Below are positions 1 through 8,107 of a DNA stretch of 12,816 nucleotides, piece after piece. The position numbers were made by a program, and so were the translations under genes. The notes beneath the pieces are model-generated. The model ran no database searches, was not told the origin of the DNA, and saw only the letters and a program-made list of their open reading frames with translations. The number at the start of each line of letters is the position of its first letter. Positions within the stretch are counted from its first letter, which is position 1. The DNA comes from Haplosporangium gracile (Eukaryota; Mortierellomycota; Mortierellomycetes; Mortierellales; Mortierellaceae): assembly GCA_015499985.1 (NCBI GenBank), contig JAAAUF010001075.1:1-12816 (forward strand), given 5' to 3'.

Positions 1-1590
1 CCGACTCGGCAAGAACACAGGTCTCGGCCATGGTCTCGACAGCCTCGAGAGGGTAAGAGCCCTTGGCAGTCTCGCCCGACAGCATGACACAGTCAGCTCC
101 ATCCAAGACAGCGTTGGCAACATCCGAAACTTCGGCACGGGTAGGACGAGGATTGAAGGTCATGGACTCGAGCATCTGGGTGGCGCAGATGACGGGCTTT
201 CCGGCCAAGTTGCACTTGGAGATCATCATCTTCTGGGCAATAAAGACCTGGGCGCAGGGGATCTCGATTCCAAGATCTCCACGGGCGACCATAATACCAT
301 CGGTGACCTGCAAGATTTCGTCAAAGTTGATGACTCCCTGGTGGTTCTCAATCTTGGAGATAATCTTGATGTTCTTGCCGGCTTCTCCAAGAGTCTTGCG
401 GATCTCGAGCACATCCTCGGCACGACGGATAAATGAGGCAAAGACGATATCAACACCGTTCTTGACTCCAAACTGCAAATCCTTCTTGTCCTTCTCCGAG
501 AGCGCGGGAAGATCGACCTCGGTCTTGGGCAGGTTGACTCCCTTGCGCGAGCAGATCTTGCCGTTGTTGATCGCCTCGACCTTAACGTGGTCGTCCTCGA
601 CAGCGAGGACCTTGAAGGAGAGGACACCGTCGTCAACGTAGATGACCTTGCCGGGCGTGATGACCTTGGTCAGGTTCTTGTAGTCGACGTACATGTACTC
701 GCCCGTGCAGGCCTCGGCGTACTGGTCGTCGGTGGTAATGATCATCTGGTGGCCGGCGGTAATAGGAACCTCAACATCGTCCTTCATCAATCCCGTGCGG
801 ATCTCGGGGCCCTTGGTATCCAGAGCGATACCGATAGGACGACCAGGGTGCTCTATTTTTTGTCATAACCATCATGCAATTGGTATGAGGTTGTCAATAT
901 AAAAAGTCTTATCGCGTTGGAAGTATTGGCTGCTTGAAGAAATGGGCTATTCTATCCTCCGGTAGAAGCAGGATGCCCTTGAGGAAAATAAAAAATAACG
1001 GTCCACTTGGACCCATCAAACCATAAACGCCATAAAGATCACGCGCAGTAACACCGTGCAAAATAACGCGGGCAAGTGAAATGCAACCAGAACAAACAAA
1101 TACAAGACAAACTTACCCAAGCAACTCTGGCGGGTGTTGTCAATGACCGACTGGTGGTATTCATAGGAGCCGTGAGAGAAGTTCTATTATTATTGTTATT
1201 GTTCAACACGAAGAGTTAGTCGCTCTGATCTGCGCAAGGGAGGTATCCGTGTGTCTTGATTACAGCGATGTTGTGGCCTTGTTAGTCCCGCAACACCCTT
1301 TTTAGTTGTTGGGTATCCTTTTGCTTCTATGTTCTCCCTCATTCATCCGTGTCTTTGTTTTCTCTTTTCTTTCTCTCTTTGTGTTTCTGTGTGTAGGCTG
1401 CATCAATATATTTCATTTTCTGTCTCTGTGTGCATGTCTCACTCAGGCGTAAAAATGTAATCTTCATGTTTCTTTGGGGTAATGAGAGAAAGAAAGAAGG
1501 AAGGGCCTTGTCTTCTTTCTGTTATTATTGTTGTCTTTGATCTCGAACACACAATAATGCTTGGCGCCGGTGTAGAAATCGAGCGCACTC

Positions 1591-1652
<62 letters not shown>

Positions 1653-2611
1653 TATTTGTCTTCCCTTATCGTCATCGAGACGGAGTTGGACAAAAATTGT
1701 TTCCCGACCGAACACTCAAGAAGCGAAAATCCACGAGTGGGGTTCGAAGTCAAAAGAAACAACAAACAGCACGCGAACGTAAACGAGACACGCTTTTTCT
1801 CCTTTTCTTTGCTGGCTCTGATTTGACTCGTGGGAGGTTGAGGATAACATCGACATCAACAATACGAACTGAAAAGTGGAAGGAAGGATACGAACAGGAA
1901 AGAAAAATAGAATAATAATTTCCCCACGCTCGATGTCTTTCCCTTCGTTCCTTTCAAACACCTTGCATGGGCCTGAATTTGGATGGGTGATGAAAGAAAG
2001 GGAAGGGCGTGCATGTGGCGAAAACAGGAGCGTAGATCTCCCCCCTCCTCCCCAACCTTCTTGTCCATGATATCACCTGTCATTATATCATCCTGTTGGT
2101 TTTTGTCTTTTTGTCACCTCTGAAGTATACGCGCGTGTGATCCCTCTTTTGGTTCCCTGTTCCCTTCTGAAAGAACAATCCTTGTGGAAGACTTGTGGAG
2201 GAAAGACAGACGTACCATGCGGACGATGTTCATACCGGACTGGCGCAGCTTTGTCAACATCTCGACCGAGTTGGTCTTAGGGCCTAATCATCCATATTAA
2301 TAACACAAAAGAAAGATAAACGAGACGTGTGCGTTAGCAAAAGGAGCCTTTGATTTAAAGATGGGGATGTGTCCTTATCTCACGATTATTTCAATCGCGC
2401 TTTTTCAAGAGAGACGCGCTTATCGATCCATGCTCCTTTGACCGATCCCTTCAATAATCGTTCCAGCGGGTTATCACGAGTGCGAAAAGAAAAGTGTAAA
2501 AGTACCGATGGTGCAGATGATGGAGGTCTTGCGAATGTTTGTGGACTGGTAGTCGATATCGAGGGAGGAGGTCCACTCGAGGTTGGTCTTAATGTCGTCT
2601 GAGTAGGTCAT
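1..2611 (-). CDS. PYK1: Pyruvate kinase, 5' part (four exons, C-terminus beyond window)
   Basis: Converts phosphoenolpyruvate and ADP to pyruvate and ATP in the last step of glycolysis, in the cytosol. Exons on the minus strand are 2611-2506, 2283-2216, 1183-1117 and 852-1; introns are 222, 1032 and 264 bp. They join in frame into 364 residues of an enzyme usually about 500 aa long. Visible family motifs are NFSHG (59-63), [10 protein letters not shown] (92-101), ISKIENHQG with the catalytic-type Lys247 and metal ligand Glu249, [12 protein letters not shown] with Asp273, and CATQMLESM with Thr305. The regulatory C-domain and the end of the barrel lie outside the window. The start at 2611 has context ACAAAATGACC and gives a normal N-terminus ([13 protein letters not shown]). 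Codons are strongly C-ending, as expected of a highly expressed gene. CTAAC branch-point candidates lie at 2337-2333 and 1219-1215. Family identity is near certain; junctions rest on frame and consensus. Confidence 0.96.
1184..2215 (-). other. Long intron 2 of the pyruvate kinase gene
   Basis: A 1032-bp intron between the 68-nt and 67-nt exons of the kinase gene, several times longer than most introns here. The donor reads GTACGT after ATG (Met58) and the acceptor AATAATAATAG precedes AACTTC (Asn59 of NFSHG), with a CTAAC branch candidate at 1219-1215. It holds a (TC)28 microsatellite on the plus strand, read as (GA)28 in the transcript. It also holds a 7-bp inverted repeat (2067-2073 with 2085-2091). 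Both strands have open frames up to 114 codons, but they run through the dinucleotide repeat and look like no known protein. I see no convincing gene inside. Confidence 0.88.
1594..1649. repeat. (TC)28 dinucleotide microsatellite
   Basis: Uninterrupted alternation of T and C over 56 bp, ending at the CG of 1649-1650. It lies in intron 2 of the kinase gene, so the pre-mRNA carries (GA)28. It is a perfect homopurine-homopyrimidine mirror repeat, a class able to form triplex DNA. It should be length-polymorphic between isolates. Confidence 0.98.
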
Positions 2612-2945
2612 TTTGTTTATGTAGAAAGGTGTAAAGGTGAAAGGGGTATGTGAGGTAGAAAGTGGGTATTTGTTAAGATTGAGGAAGGTTGGAGGATTGG
2701 CGGTGATGAATGAAGAATGAAAAAGAGAAAAAAAAAAAAAAAAAAAAAAAGAAGAGAGGAATGGAATGCAAGCGAGTCGGCGTTTTATCTTTCCTTTCTT
2801 CGTTCTTTCTTACTTTCTACTCGGAAAATTCTCGATCGCATGGACTGCTCCTTGGAGGGCATTGATTGATATGGAAACTTTCTTTTTATTTTCCCTCGCT
2901 CGCTTCCCCTCCCCCCTTTCTCACCCTATTGTATTGGGCGCATAA
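2612..2945 (-). promoter_or_regulatory. Pyruvate kinase promoter and 5' leader
   Basis: Read on the minus strand upstream of the ATG at 2611. The first ~100 nt is a pyrimidine- and A-rich leader with few G, typical of fungal leaders. Next come an unbroken T23 tract (2750-2728), a weak TATA-like AGATAAAACG (2790-2781) and a CCAAT box (2937-2933) about 320 bp from the start codon. Poly(dT) tracts and CCAAT boxes are known promoter elements in fungi. Their use here is inferred, and no transcription start can be read from sequence alone. Confidence 0.5.
2728..2750. repeat. A23 homopolymer
   Basis: Twenty-three A on the plus strand, which is T23 in the sense of the kinase gene, about 117 bp upstream of its ATG. 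It is probably a nucleosome-excluding promoter tract, and a likely site of length error. Confidence 0.95.
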
Positions 2946-3837
2946 AATAATTCCGCCTGGTTTGCTGTTCCTCGTTTGTCCGAATGCTCTCCTCTTCGTA
3001 CTCTCATCACCACTGCTGCTGCTTAGCCTCCTCGACAATGACAATCCTCCTCCTTGCCTTCTTCCGTTTCTCTTTCGTTTGCATTGTTCATATTATCCTA
3101 TATGCCCGCTTTTGTTCATTCTCGTCCGAGCATAATCATAACGAGGAGACCCTGCCTGCCCGAGGGTAACGACAAGATCTAATTTTCGTGTCGTGTCGTG
3201 TCGTGTCGTGCCGTGTCGTGTTGTCTTGGTGTCTACCTGACTGTCTGCTGTGGCTGCCCTTTTTTGCCCCCCTCCCCCCTCCTACATGACCGATAAGTGA
3301 TTTTTTATTTGCTCTCAAACAAAAATCCAAATCATCATCAATTGCAGCCCAGCCCAGTGCATTTGTACCTTCGAACTGATAGTGGATTTTGGTGGTGTCT
3401 CTTTTCTTATCTCCCTCTCCACAAAATTACAGTTCTGGGGGTTTGTTCATTGCTTGTTTGCCTGTTTGCTTGCTATCTTCATAATCTGCCTGCTTACTCT
3501 TCCTCTTTGTCCCCAAACGATTGACAAAAAGATAGATCCATCTAATTAGTCTTTTTTTTTTTTTCTCTCTCTGCGATATAGCATGGATCGATGTGTAATT
3601 TTTCAGCCATAACTGGCTCTTTCCTTATCTCAGATCCCTCTTGTTTGGGGTGGGACAAAAAACACTGACAACGCAACAGACACAAACACCCACGTTTTTT
3701 TTTCACTCTCACATCTCACATCTCACGTTCGCGTGCATAAAAAAAAATGATATGTTACATTTTGGATAAATCTATGTACACGTTTTCGATCAAAATCAAG
3801 GGGTGACAGAGAGAGGGAGGAAGAAGAATCCACCGTC
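2946..3837. other. Intergenic region between the PC-esterase 3' end and the kinase promoter
   Basis: About 890 bp without a supported gene. It contains the TCGTG repeat (3186-3220), a T13 run (3552-3564), C-runs near 3270 and scattered CT-rich DNA. For the minus-strand gene ending at 3838, the nearest AATAAA-like signal is AAATAAA, seen as TTTATTT near 3304-3310. That is over 500 nt downstream, so the real polyadenylation site probably uses a degenerate nearer signal I cannot place. Plus-strand open frames here (such as 2866-3135) are low-complexity Leu/Pro/Ser products of CT-rich DNA. Confidence 0.6.
3186..3220. repeat. TCGTG pentanucleotide tandem repeat, 7 units
   Basis: Seven consecutive 5-bp units, six TCGTG and one CCGTG (unit six), followed by a decayed TTGTC. 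It lies in the intergenic region between the kinase and PC-esterase genes and has no coding or known regulatory meaning. Confidence 0.95.
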
Positions 3838-6800
3838 CTACTCCTCATCCTCGCACAGGCCCAACTTGAACGCCAACTCCTCCAACATCGCCTCAGCAGC
3901 TAAACAGGCAGAGAAGAGAAAGAACGAGAGGTAATTGTCAATGACCCAGTGCACTGGTACGGAGACCATTATTCAAATGTACATTAATGAAACGAGAGTG
4001 GACAAGAGCAAGGAGAAAGAGGAAGAGGAGCTTACCATCGGTTCCATAGTAGTGCGCTCTGTCGGGGCTGGTATCCAACATCGACAACGTCTATTTTTTG
4101 AAAGAACAGCTTTAAAAGTTAGGGCGCTGACCAGAAAAACGAATGGGTTTGAAGGAAAAAAAACCCCCCAGTCAGAAAGTAAACAAAGAACGTACCATGC
4201 TGAAAAAATCCATGAAGCGGACGTTATGCAGGAGCATAACATCCTCAGCAATCAAGTTCCAGTACCGCAGGCGGTAGATCGTACGCCAGTCGTGGCTCGC
4301 AAACGAATCTGCTGGTTGCGTCTCTGGGTAGGCCACCATGCCTACCCACGCTATCTTCACCAGCAAATCCGAATCCGATACCGATGGGGAGGAAGATGAC
4401 GAAGATGAAGAGAAAGAAGAAGAAGGAGTCGAGGATGCCTTGGAAGCGAGGAAGGGGTAGTCGTCGTCCAGGAAGGCGCGACGGTACATGGCCTTCTTGT
4501 TTGATGATGATGATGATGATGTAGATCCCTTCTTGGTGCCTTCGGTCAACTTTTTCCTGTTGTTATTACTAGAAGCAGCAGTAGAAGAGGGCTTTGAAGT
4601 CGTTGTGGCAGGGACAGTCTTGCGGGTGCTGTAGGTGTAGGGGTCGCGGAAGGCAGGAGAAGAAGGCTTCTTGGTGGCAACAGTCGCCTTCTTGCCAGCT
4701 GGGGTGACGACAGAGGCAGGATGAGCCTTGAGGCTGGTCGTCGTCTTCTTGCTCTTATTGTTGTTGCTGACAGCCTTCTTGGCCGAGAAAACCTTGACAC
4801 TCTTCTGCTCATCATCGTCCTCACCGGCTTTCATCAGCTTGCTGTTCTCGCCCAACGTGACCTTCTTCTGAGCACCATAGCGGTGCCGGTTTCGAACAAC
4901 AACAGGTCGCTCCTTCTCCGCTTCCAGTGCTTCATCCTCTTCGACCTCAGACTCATCAATCTTGATCTTGGGCTTGGTGGGGGTCTTGACATGCTTACTC
5001 TGGCGGAGGATGTGGTTGGATGGGTAGCGAGCAGGGGGGCGGTCCATAGGGTCACGGTTGTTGTACTGGTTGCGAGAAATATAACCCTCAGATTCAGCGC
5101 GCTGTCGATCACCAACACGGTACTTGTCCTCGATATCATCCATAGCATCCTGTTGGTTCTCCAATTCCTCGATTGAAGGACGACGGTGAGGCTGCATTGA
5201 ATCCTCTTGGTGGGGACGGTTATCAATCTCCTGCTCAGTCTCATCCTCCCAGTAGATCTCTTCCCCAATCGCTCTCTCACTACTCTCCTTTGCCAACTCC
5301 TCTTGCCTCATCTCTTCATGCTCCCTCTCTAACTCTGCCTCATCCTCATCCTCTTCCTCATCCTCATCCTCTTCCTCATCCTCTGCCTCATCCTCTTCCT
5401 TATCCTCTTCCTCTTCCTCAAACTCGTAATCATGCCCGTCCTCATCATCAGCCTCCCCACCATAATCGTCCCCGTCGTCCAAAAAGTGGCTCAACGAACC
5501 ATCATCTTCATCCTGAAGGACTTGAAGATCCCGGGCGTGTTGTTGGATGGTCTCGATGAGATTTCGGAGTTTATCGTGGTATTTCGAAGTGGACATGATT
5601 TGGTCAAGGAATTTGGTGCCTGTTGCCCAGTGGCCCATGTTGGCGACTAGCATATCAGCTTTTTCGTTTGTGTTGGTGAATAGGGGGTCGTGGAGATATG
5701 TGAATGTTGTTGAGGCGTGCTTTTCCTCCATCCTCTCTGTCGCCATAGACGCTATTCATATCAAGGAATAATGTTTTAGCGTTATGGTATAATGTTTTGT
5801 ACATGTCTTAACAACAACAGCAATGCATAAAAATAACGCAGGTATGACTTACAAAGGGGTTTGTTCTCGAGGGTGGTAGAGCCGTTCAGCCGTCTTAACA
5901 ACTCCTCCATAGCAACACGAAGGTGCGTATCACCCTGGAATAAGATCTTGGACGCCCCCTTATTCTTTTTCACCAAACAAGTCTTATCCAAAGGCTTCCC
6001 AAACCGACATTCAAGAGGCGTCCACGTATAGTTGGCACGGCGCCAATTCTGCTTGTCTAACGGGTGAGCAGGCAACCAAACACCTTGGACTGAATGATCG
6101 CGAGAGCACAAGGGTAGACGATCATAGTTCTCGTCCATGAACAGGTTATCGTACTTTGAGTTGGCACGGTTATTGGTGTAAGCCTGATACCGGTTTCGAA
6201 GACTTGATCCGCTGCTCATCCCCAATGCTAGCAAGGATGATTTGTCGATATTTGACATCTTGCCAGACTGAATATCAGCCTTGACCGATTCGGCTGCTGT
6301 CTCTGCTCCCTCACCACTTCTATTACTCTCCTGAGATACCTTCTCATCAGTTTCAGCCAAGGACGAGAAGCGAGGTCGCGCAACACGAGACGAACACCCC
6401 CGACAAACCTCTAACGGCAAACGCGAGACAACTTTCTTACGCTGCAAGACGGGCCATTCTTTCGATTGCTCCACTACCGCTCCAAAGTTATCATATAAAT
6501 GTGTGATATCCAACGACAACTTGCCTGGGTTGGAGATGTGGAAGGGAAATATGTAAAGACATTGCCCCGCATGGTACCAGTCTGGCGGGGAGAGTTTCTC
6601 GGACCCGCTAAAGACGACGTGGAAGGAGTCTGGGCCGGAGAATTGGCGGTGAAAGGCGTCATGGGTGGAGTTTCCCGAGATCGGGTATCGCAAGTTTGCT
6701 TCCTTACACTGTAACTGTTGTTATGTTGAAATCAAATGAAAAAAAGGAAGGAAGGAAGGAAGGAAGAGGTTTTTTGAGTTAGTGTGAACTTGAATCACCA

Positions 6801-7224
6801 TGTTTAGCTTCCGCGCAGACATACACACGAAACACAAACACAAAGAAGAAAAAGAACTTACTCGATCGCGTCGACGAACACGGACAAGTCCCTCGTTACA
6901 CACAAAGGGCGAGAAACAGATATCAGCCGAGAAATCGGGGTGCTCCGTTTCAATCGGTGTACATTCCGTAGGCTCAAGGAGGAGCAACTTTTGACGATCG
7001 TACTTGGAGAAGCGCGGACAGAGGGGTTTTTGGAGATGGTCGAGCATTTGAGAGTATATGGCGGGCCGACGGGTGAGGAGGTAGTCGACGACACCAGTGG
7101 TAGAAGTACTAGTGTTGGTGATGTTGGAGGAGGAGGGGAAGAGGTACCAGAGGAGGAGGGCTGTGAGGGAGATGAGGAGTATACGCTTTTTGGAGCGCGG
7201 GCGCATCAAGAAGCCTAGCGTCAT
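3838..7224 (-). CDS. PC-esterase (NXPE/TBL-like) domain type II membrane protein, 963 aa
   Basis: Exons are 7224-6862, 6708-5853, 5751-4196, 4090-4036 and 3899-3838; introns are 153, 101, 105 and 136 bp. Joined, they give 963 residues. A basic N-terminus and one hydrophobic segment (15-29) predict a signal anchor with the bulk luminal; sequons include N34, N37, N134, N249, N347 and N396. After a Cys-rich stem comes an Ig/filamin-like stretch (about 145-205). The PC-esterase blocks follow: YTWTPLECRF (348-357), FQGDTHLR (378-385), ADMLVANMGHW (438-448), a Trp/Tyr-rich block (870-925) and DRAH (Asp935, His938). This family includes polysaccharide O-acetyltransferases and esterases using GDS plus DxxH. 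Here Ser is replaced by Thr382. A low-complexity insert (about 487-868), acidic then basic, splits the domain. The function is probably glycan acylation in the secretory pathway (inference). The start at 7224 is chosen because it gives a compact signal anchor. Confidence 0.82.
5333..5419 (-). repeat. Glu/Asp-coding minisatellite inside the PC-esterase gene
   Basis: Degenerate repeats of CCTCATCCTCTT on the plus strand encode an almost pure Glu/Asp run, residues about 518-546 of the minus-strand protein. It forms the core of a wider acidic segment (487-558). Its near-repetitive DNA suggests growth by slippage. Confidence 0.85.
6746..6766. repeat. (GGAA)5 tetranucleotide repeat in intron 1 of the PC-esterase gene
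   Basis: Five GGAA units plus a partial one. In the transcript sense it is CTTC-rich and lies 38-58 nt before the intron 1 acceptor at 6709. It lies between the CTAAC branch candidate (6782-6778) and the acceptor, so it may serve as this intron's pyrimidine tract. Confidence 0.85.
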
Positions 7225-8107
7225 CGTTTCTTCCTTGTGTGCTTTGTTTGTTTGTTTGTTTGTTTGTTTGTTTTTTGTCGATGTTGGTGGTGCGTGAATG
7301 GAGGGGATGAAAAAAGATGAAAATAGAGAGAGAAGGTTTATCTTCAAAAAAGTCAATGATGAAATGAAGAAGATAGAAGATGTCCAGCAGGTGCGGATGG
7401 GTAGGTAAAAAAAGAACAAAATCAAGAGGAAGAAGAAGAAGGAGTTGCTGGGAGCGTCAGTTGTTGGCTCGGATATCAATCTTTGCTCCACCGATAATGA
7501 GTGAAATGAGACGAGAAAAGGTAAAACGGTCTCTATTTTTCATGTTCCCTCTCATTCTTGCAAGCATCATCGTCCCAGGGTCGATCTATGAACACCACAG
7601 CATACTTATAACGTATACATCTCCAGGGTGAGTTCGAATAGCGTTTTTAAAAAAAAAAAAAAGAAAACCGCCTATGCGATAGGTGTGACTGCCGAAATTC
7701 AAATGTTCATTGTGAGAGAAAGAGAGAGCTTAGCGAGGGTGTCCGGCCTGCCCTGGCTACCCTTCTCCCTTAGAGCATAGCCCATGCTGTGAGGATGATA
7801 GAAAAGCAGTGTTGAAGAAAAGAAGAGAAATAAGTGTTGGTCATGTAAAAAGGTGTTTGTTAAAGACAAAGTTTCTATCTTTCGAGGCACATATCAATTA
7901 TTCTCTGATCTTTTCACAAAATAAAACAGAATCAAAAATTGGTGGCCAACTTTCAACGAGGAAGTGGCTTAGCAACAACAATAAGGTGATCCGATTCCAC
8001 CTTCCCCTCCTACCTGCGAACCAGGCACCACCAACATCGTCTCTCGGCTTTTCATTACTCCTGTCGTCCTTCACCCATACCCTTCTCTCACTCCTTATAC
8101 ATATACA
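7225..8107. promoter_or_regulatory. Divergent promoter region between the PC-esterase and mL43 genes
   Basis: An 883-bp gap between two head-to-head start codons. On the left is the PC-esterase leader, with (AAAC)7 in its sense (7270-7243). In the middle are a polyA run (about 7649-7662), a 13-bp palindrome CCTAT-GCG-ATAGG (7671-7683) and a short hairpin AGCAT/ATGCT near 7773-7787. On the right, an inverted CCAAT box (ATTGG, 7938-7942) lies about 170 bp before the mL43 ATG, followed by a CT-rich leader ending TTATACATATACA. No supported gene lies in the gap. Confidence 0.55.
7243..7270. repeat. (TTTG)7 repeat in the PC-esterase 5' leader
   Basis: Seven perfect TTTG units followed by T6. In the sense of the minus-strand gene this is an A/C-only CAAA repeat ending 18 nt before the chosen ATG. 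That makes an unstructured, G-free leader if it is transcribed. Confidence 0.95.

Noticed and set aside
1741..1751. GGTTCGAAGTC, resembling a tRNA B box
   Set aside because: It departs from the consensus at the final positions and has no A box or cloverleaf stems at the right distance.
1482..1826. Open frames on both strands through the TC repeat (Leu-Ser and Arg-Glu dipeptide runs)
   Set aside because: A dinucleotide repeat stays open in every frame without stops; the sequence lies inside a supported intron.
2067..2091. Inverted repeat ATGATAT/ATATCAT with an 11-nt loop in kinase intron 2, also considered as a snoRNA element
   Set aside because: The stem is short and AT-rich, and no C/D or H/ACA box set accompanies it.
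2866..3135. Plus-strand 89-codon hydrophobic open frame
   Set aside because: Leu/Pro/Ser/Phe composition mirrors CT-rich DNA in the kinase promoter; no motif or plausible gene context.
4721..5559. Plus-strand open frames of 151 and 128 codons opposite the PC-esterase exon 3
   Set aside because: They are shadows of the acidic and basic coding region; the His/Pro/Leu repeat is the reverse reading of the Glu/Asp minisatellite.
7225..7491. Upstream in-frame start at 7491 extending the PC-esterase N-terminus by 89 residues
   Set aside because: The extension translates A- and T-rich leader including the AAAC repeat (Lys-Gln-Thr-Asn), and would bury the clean signal anchor that follows 7224.
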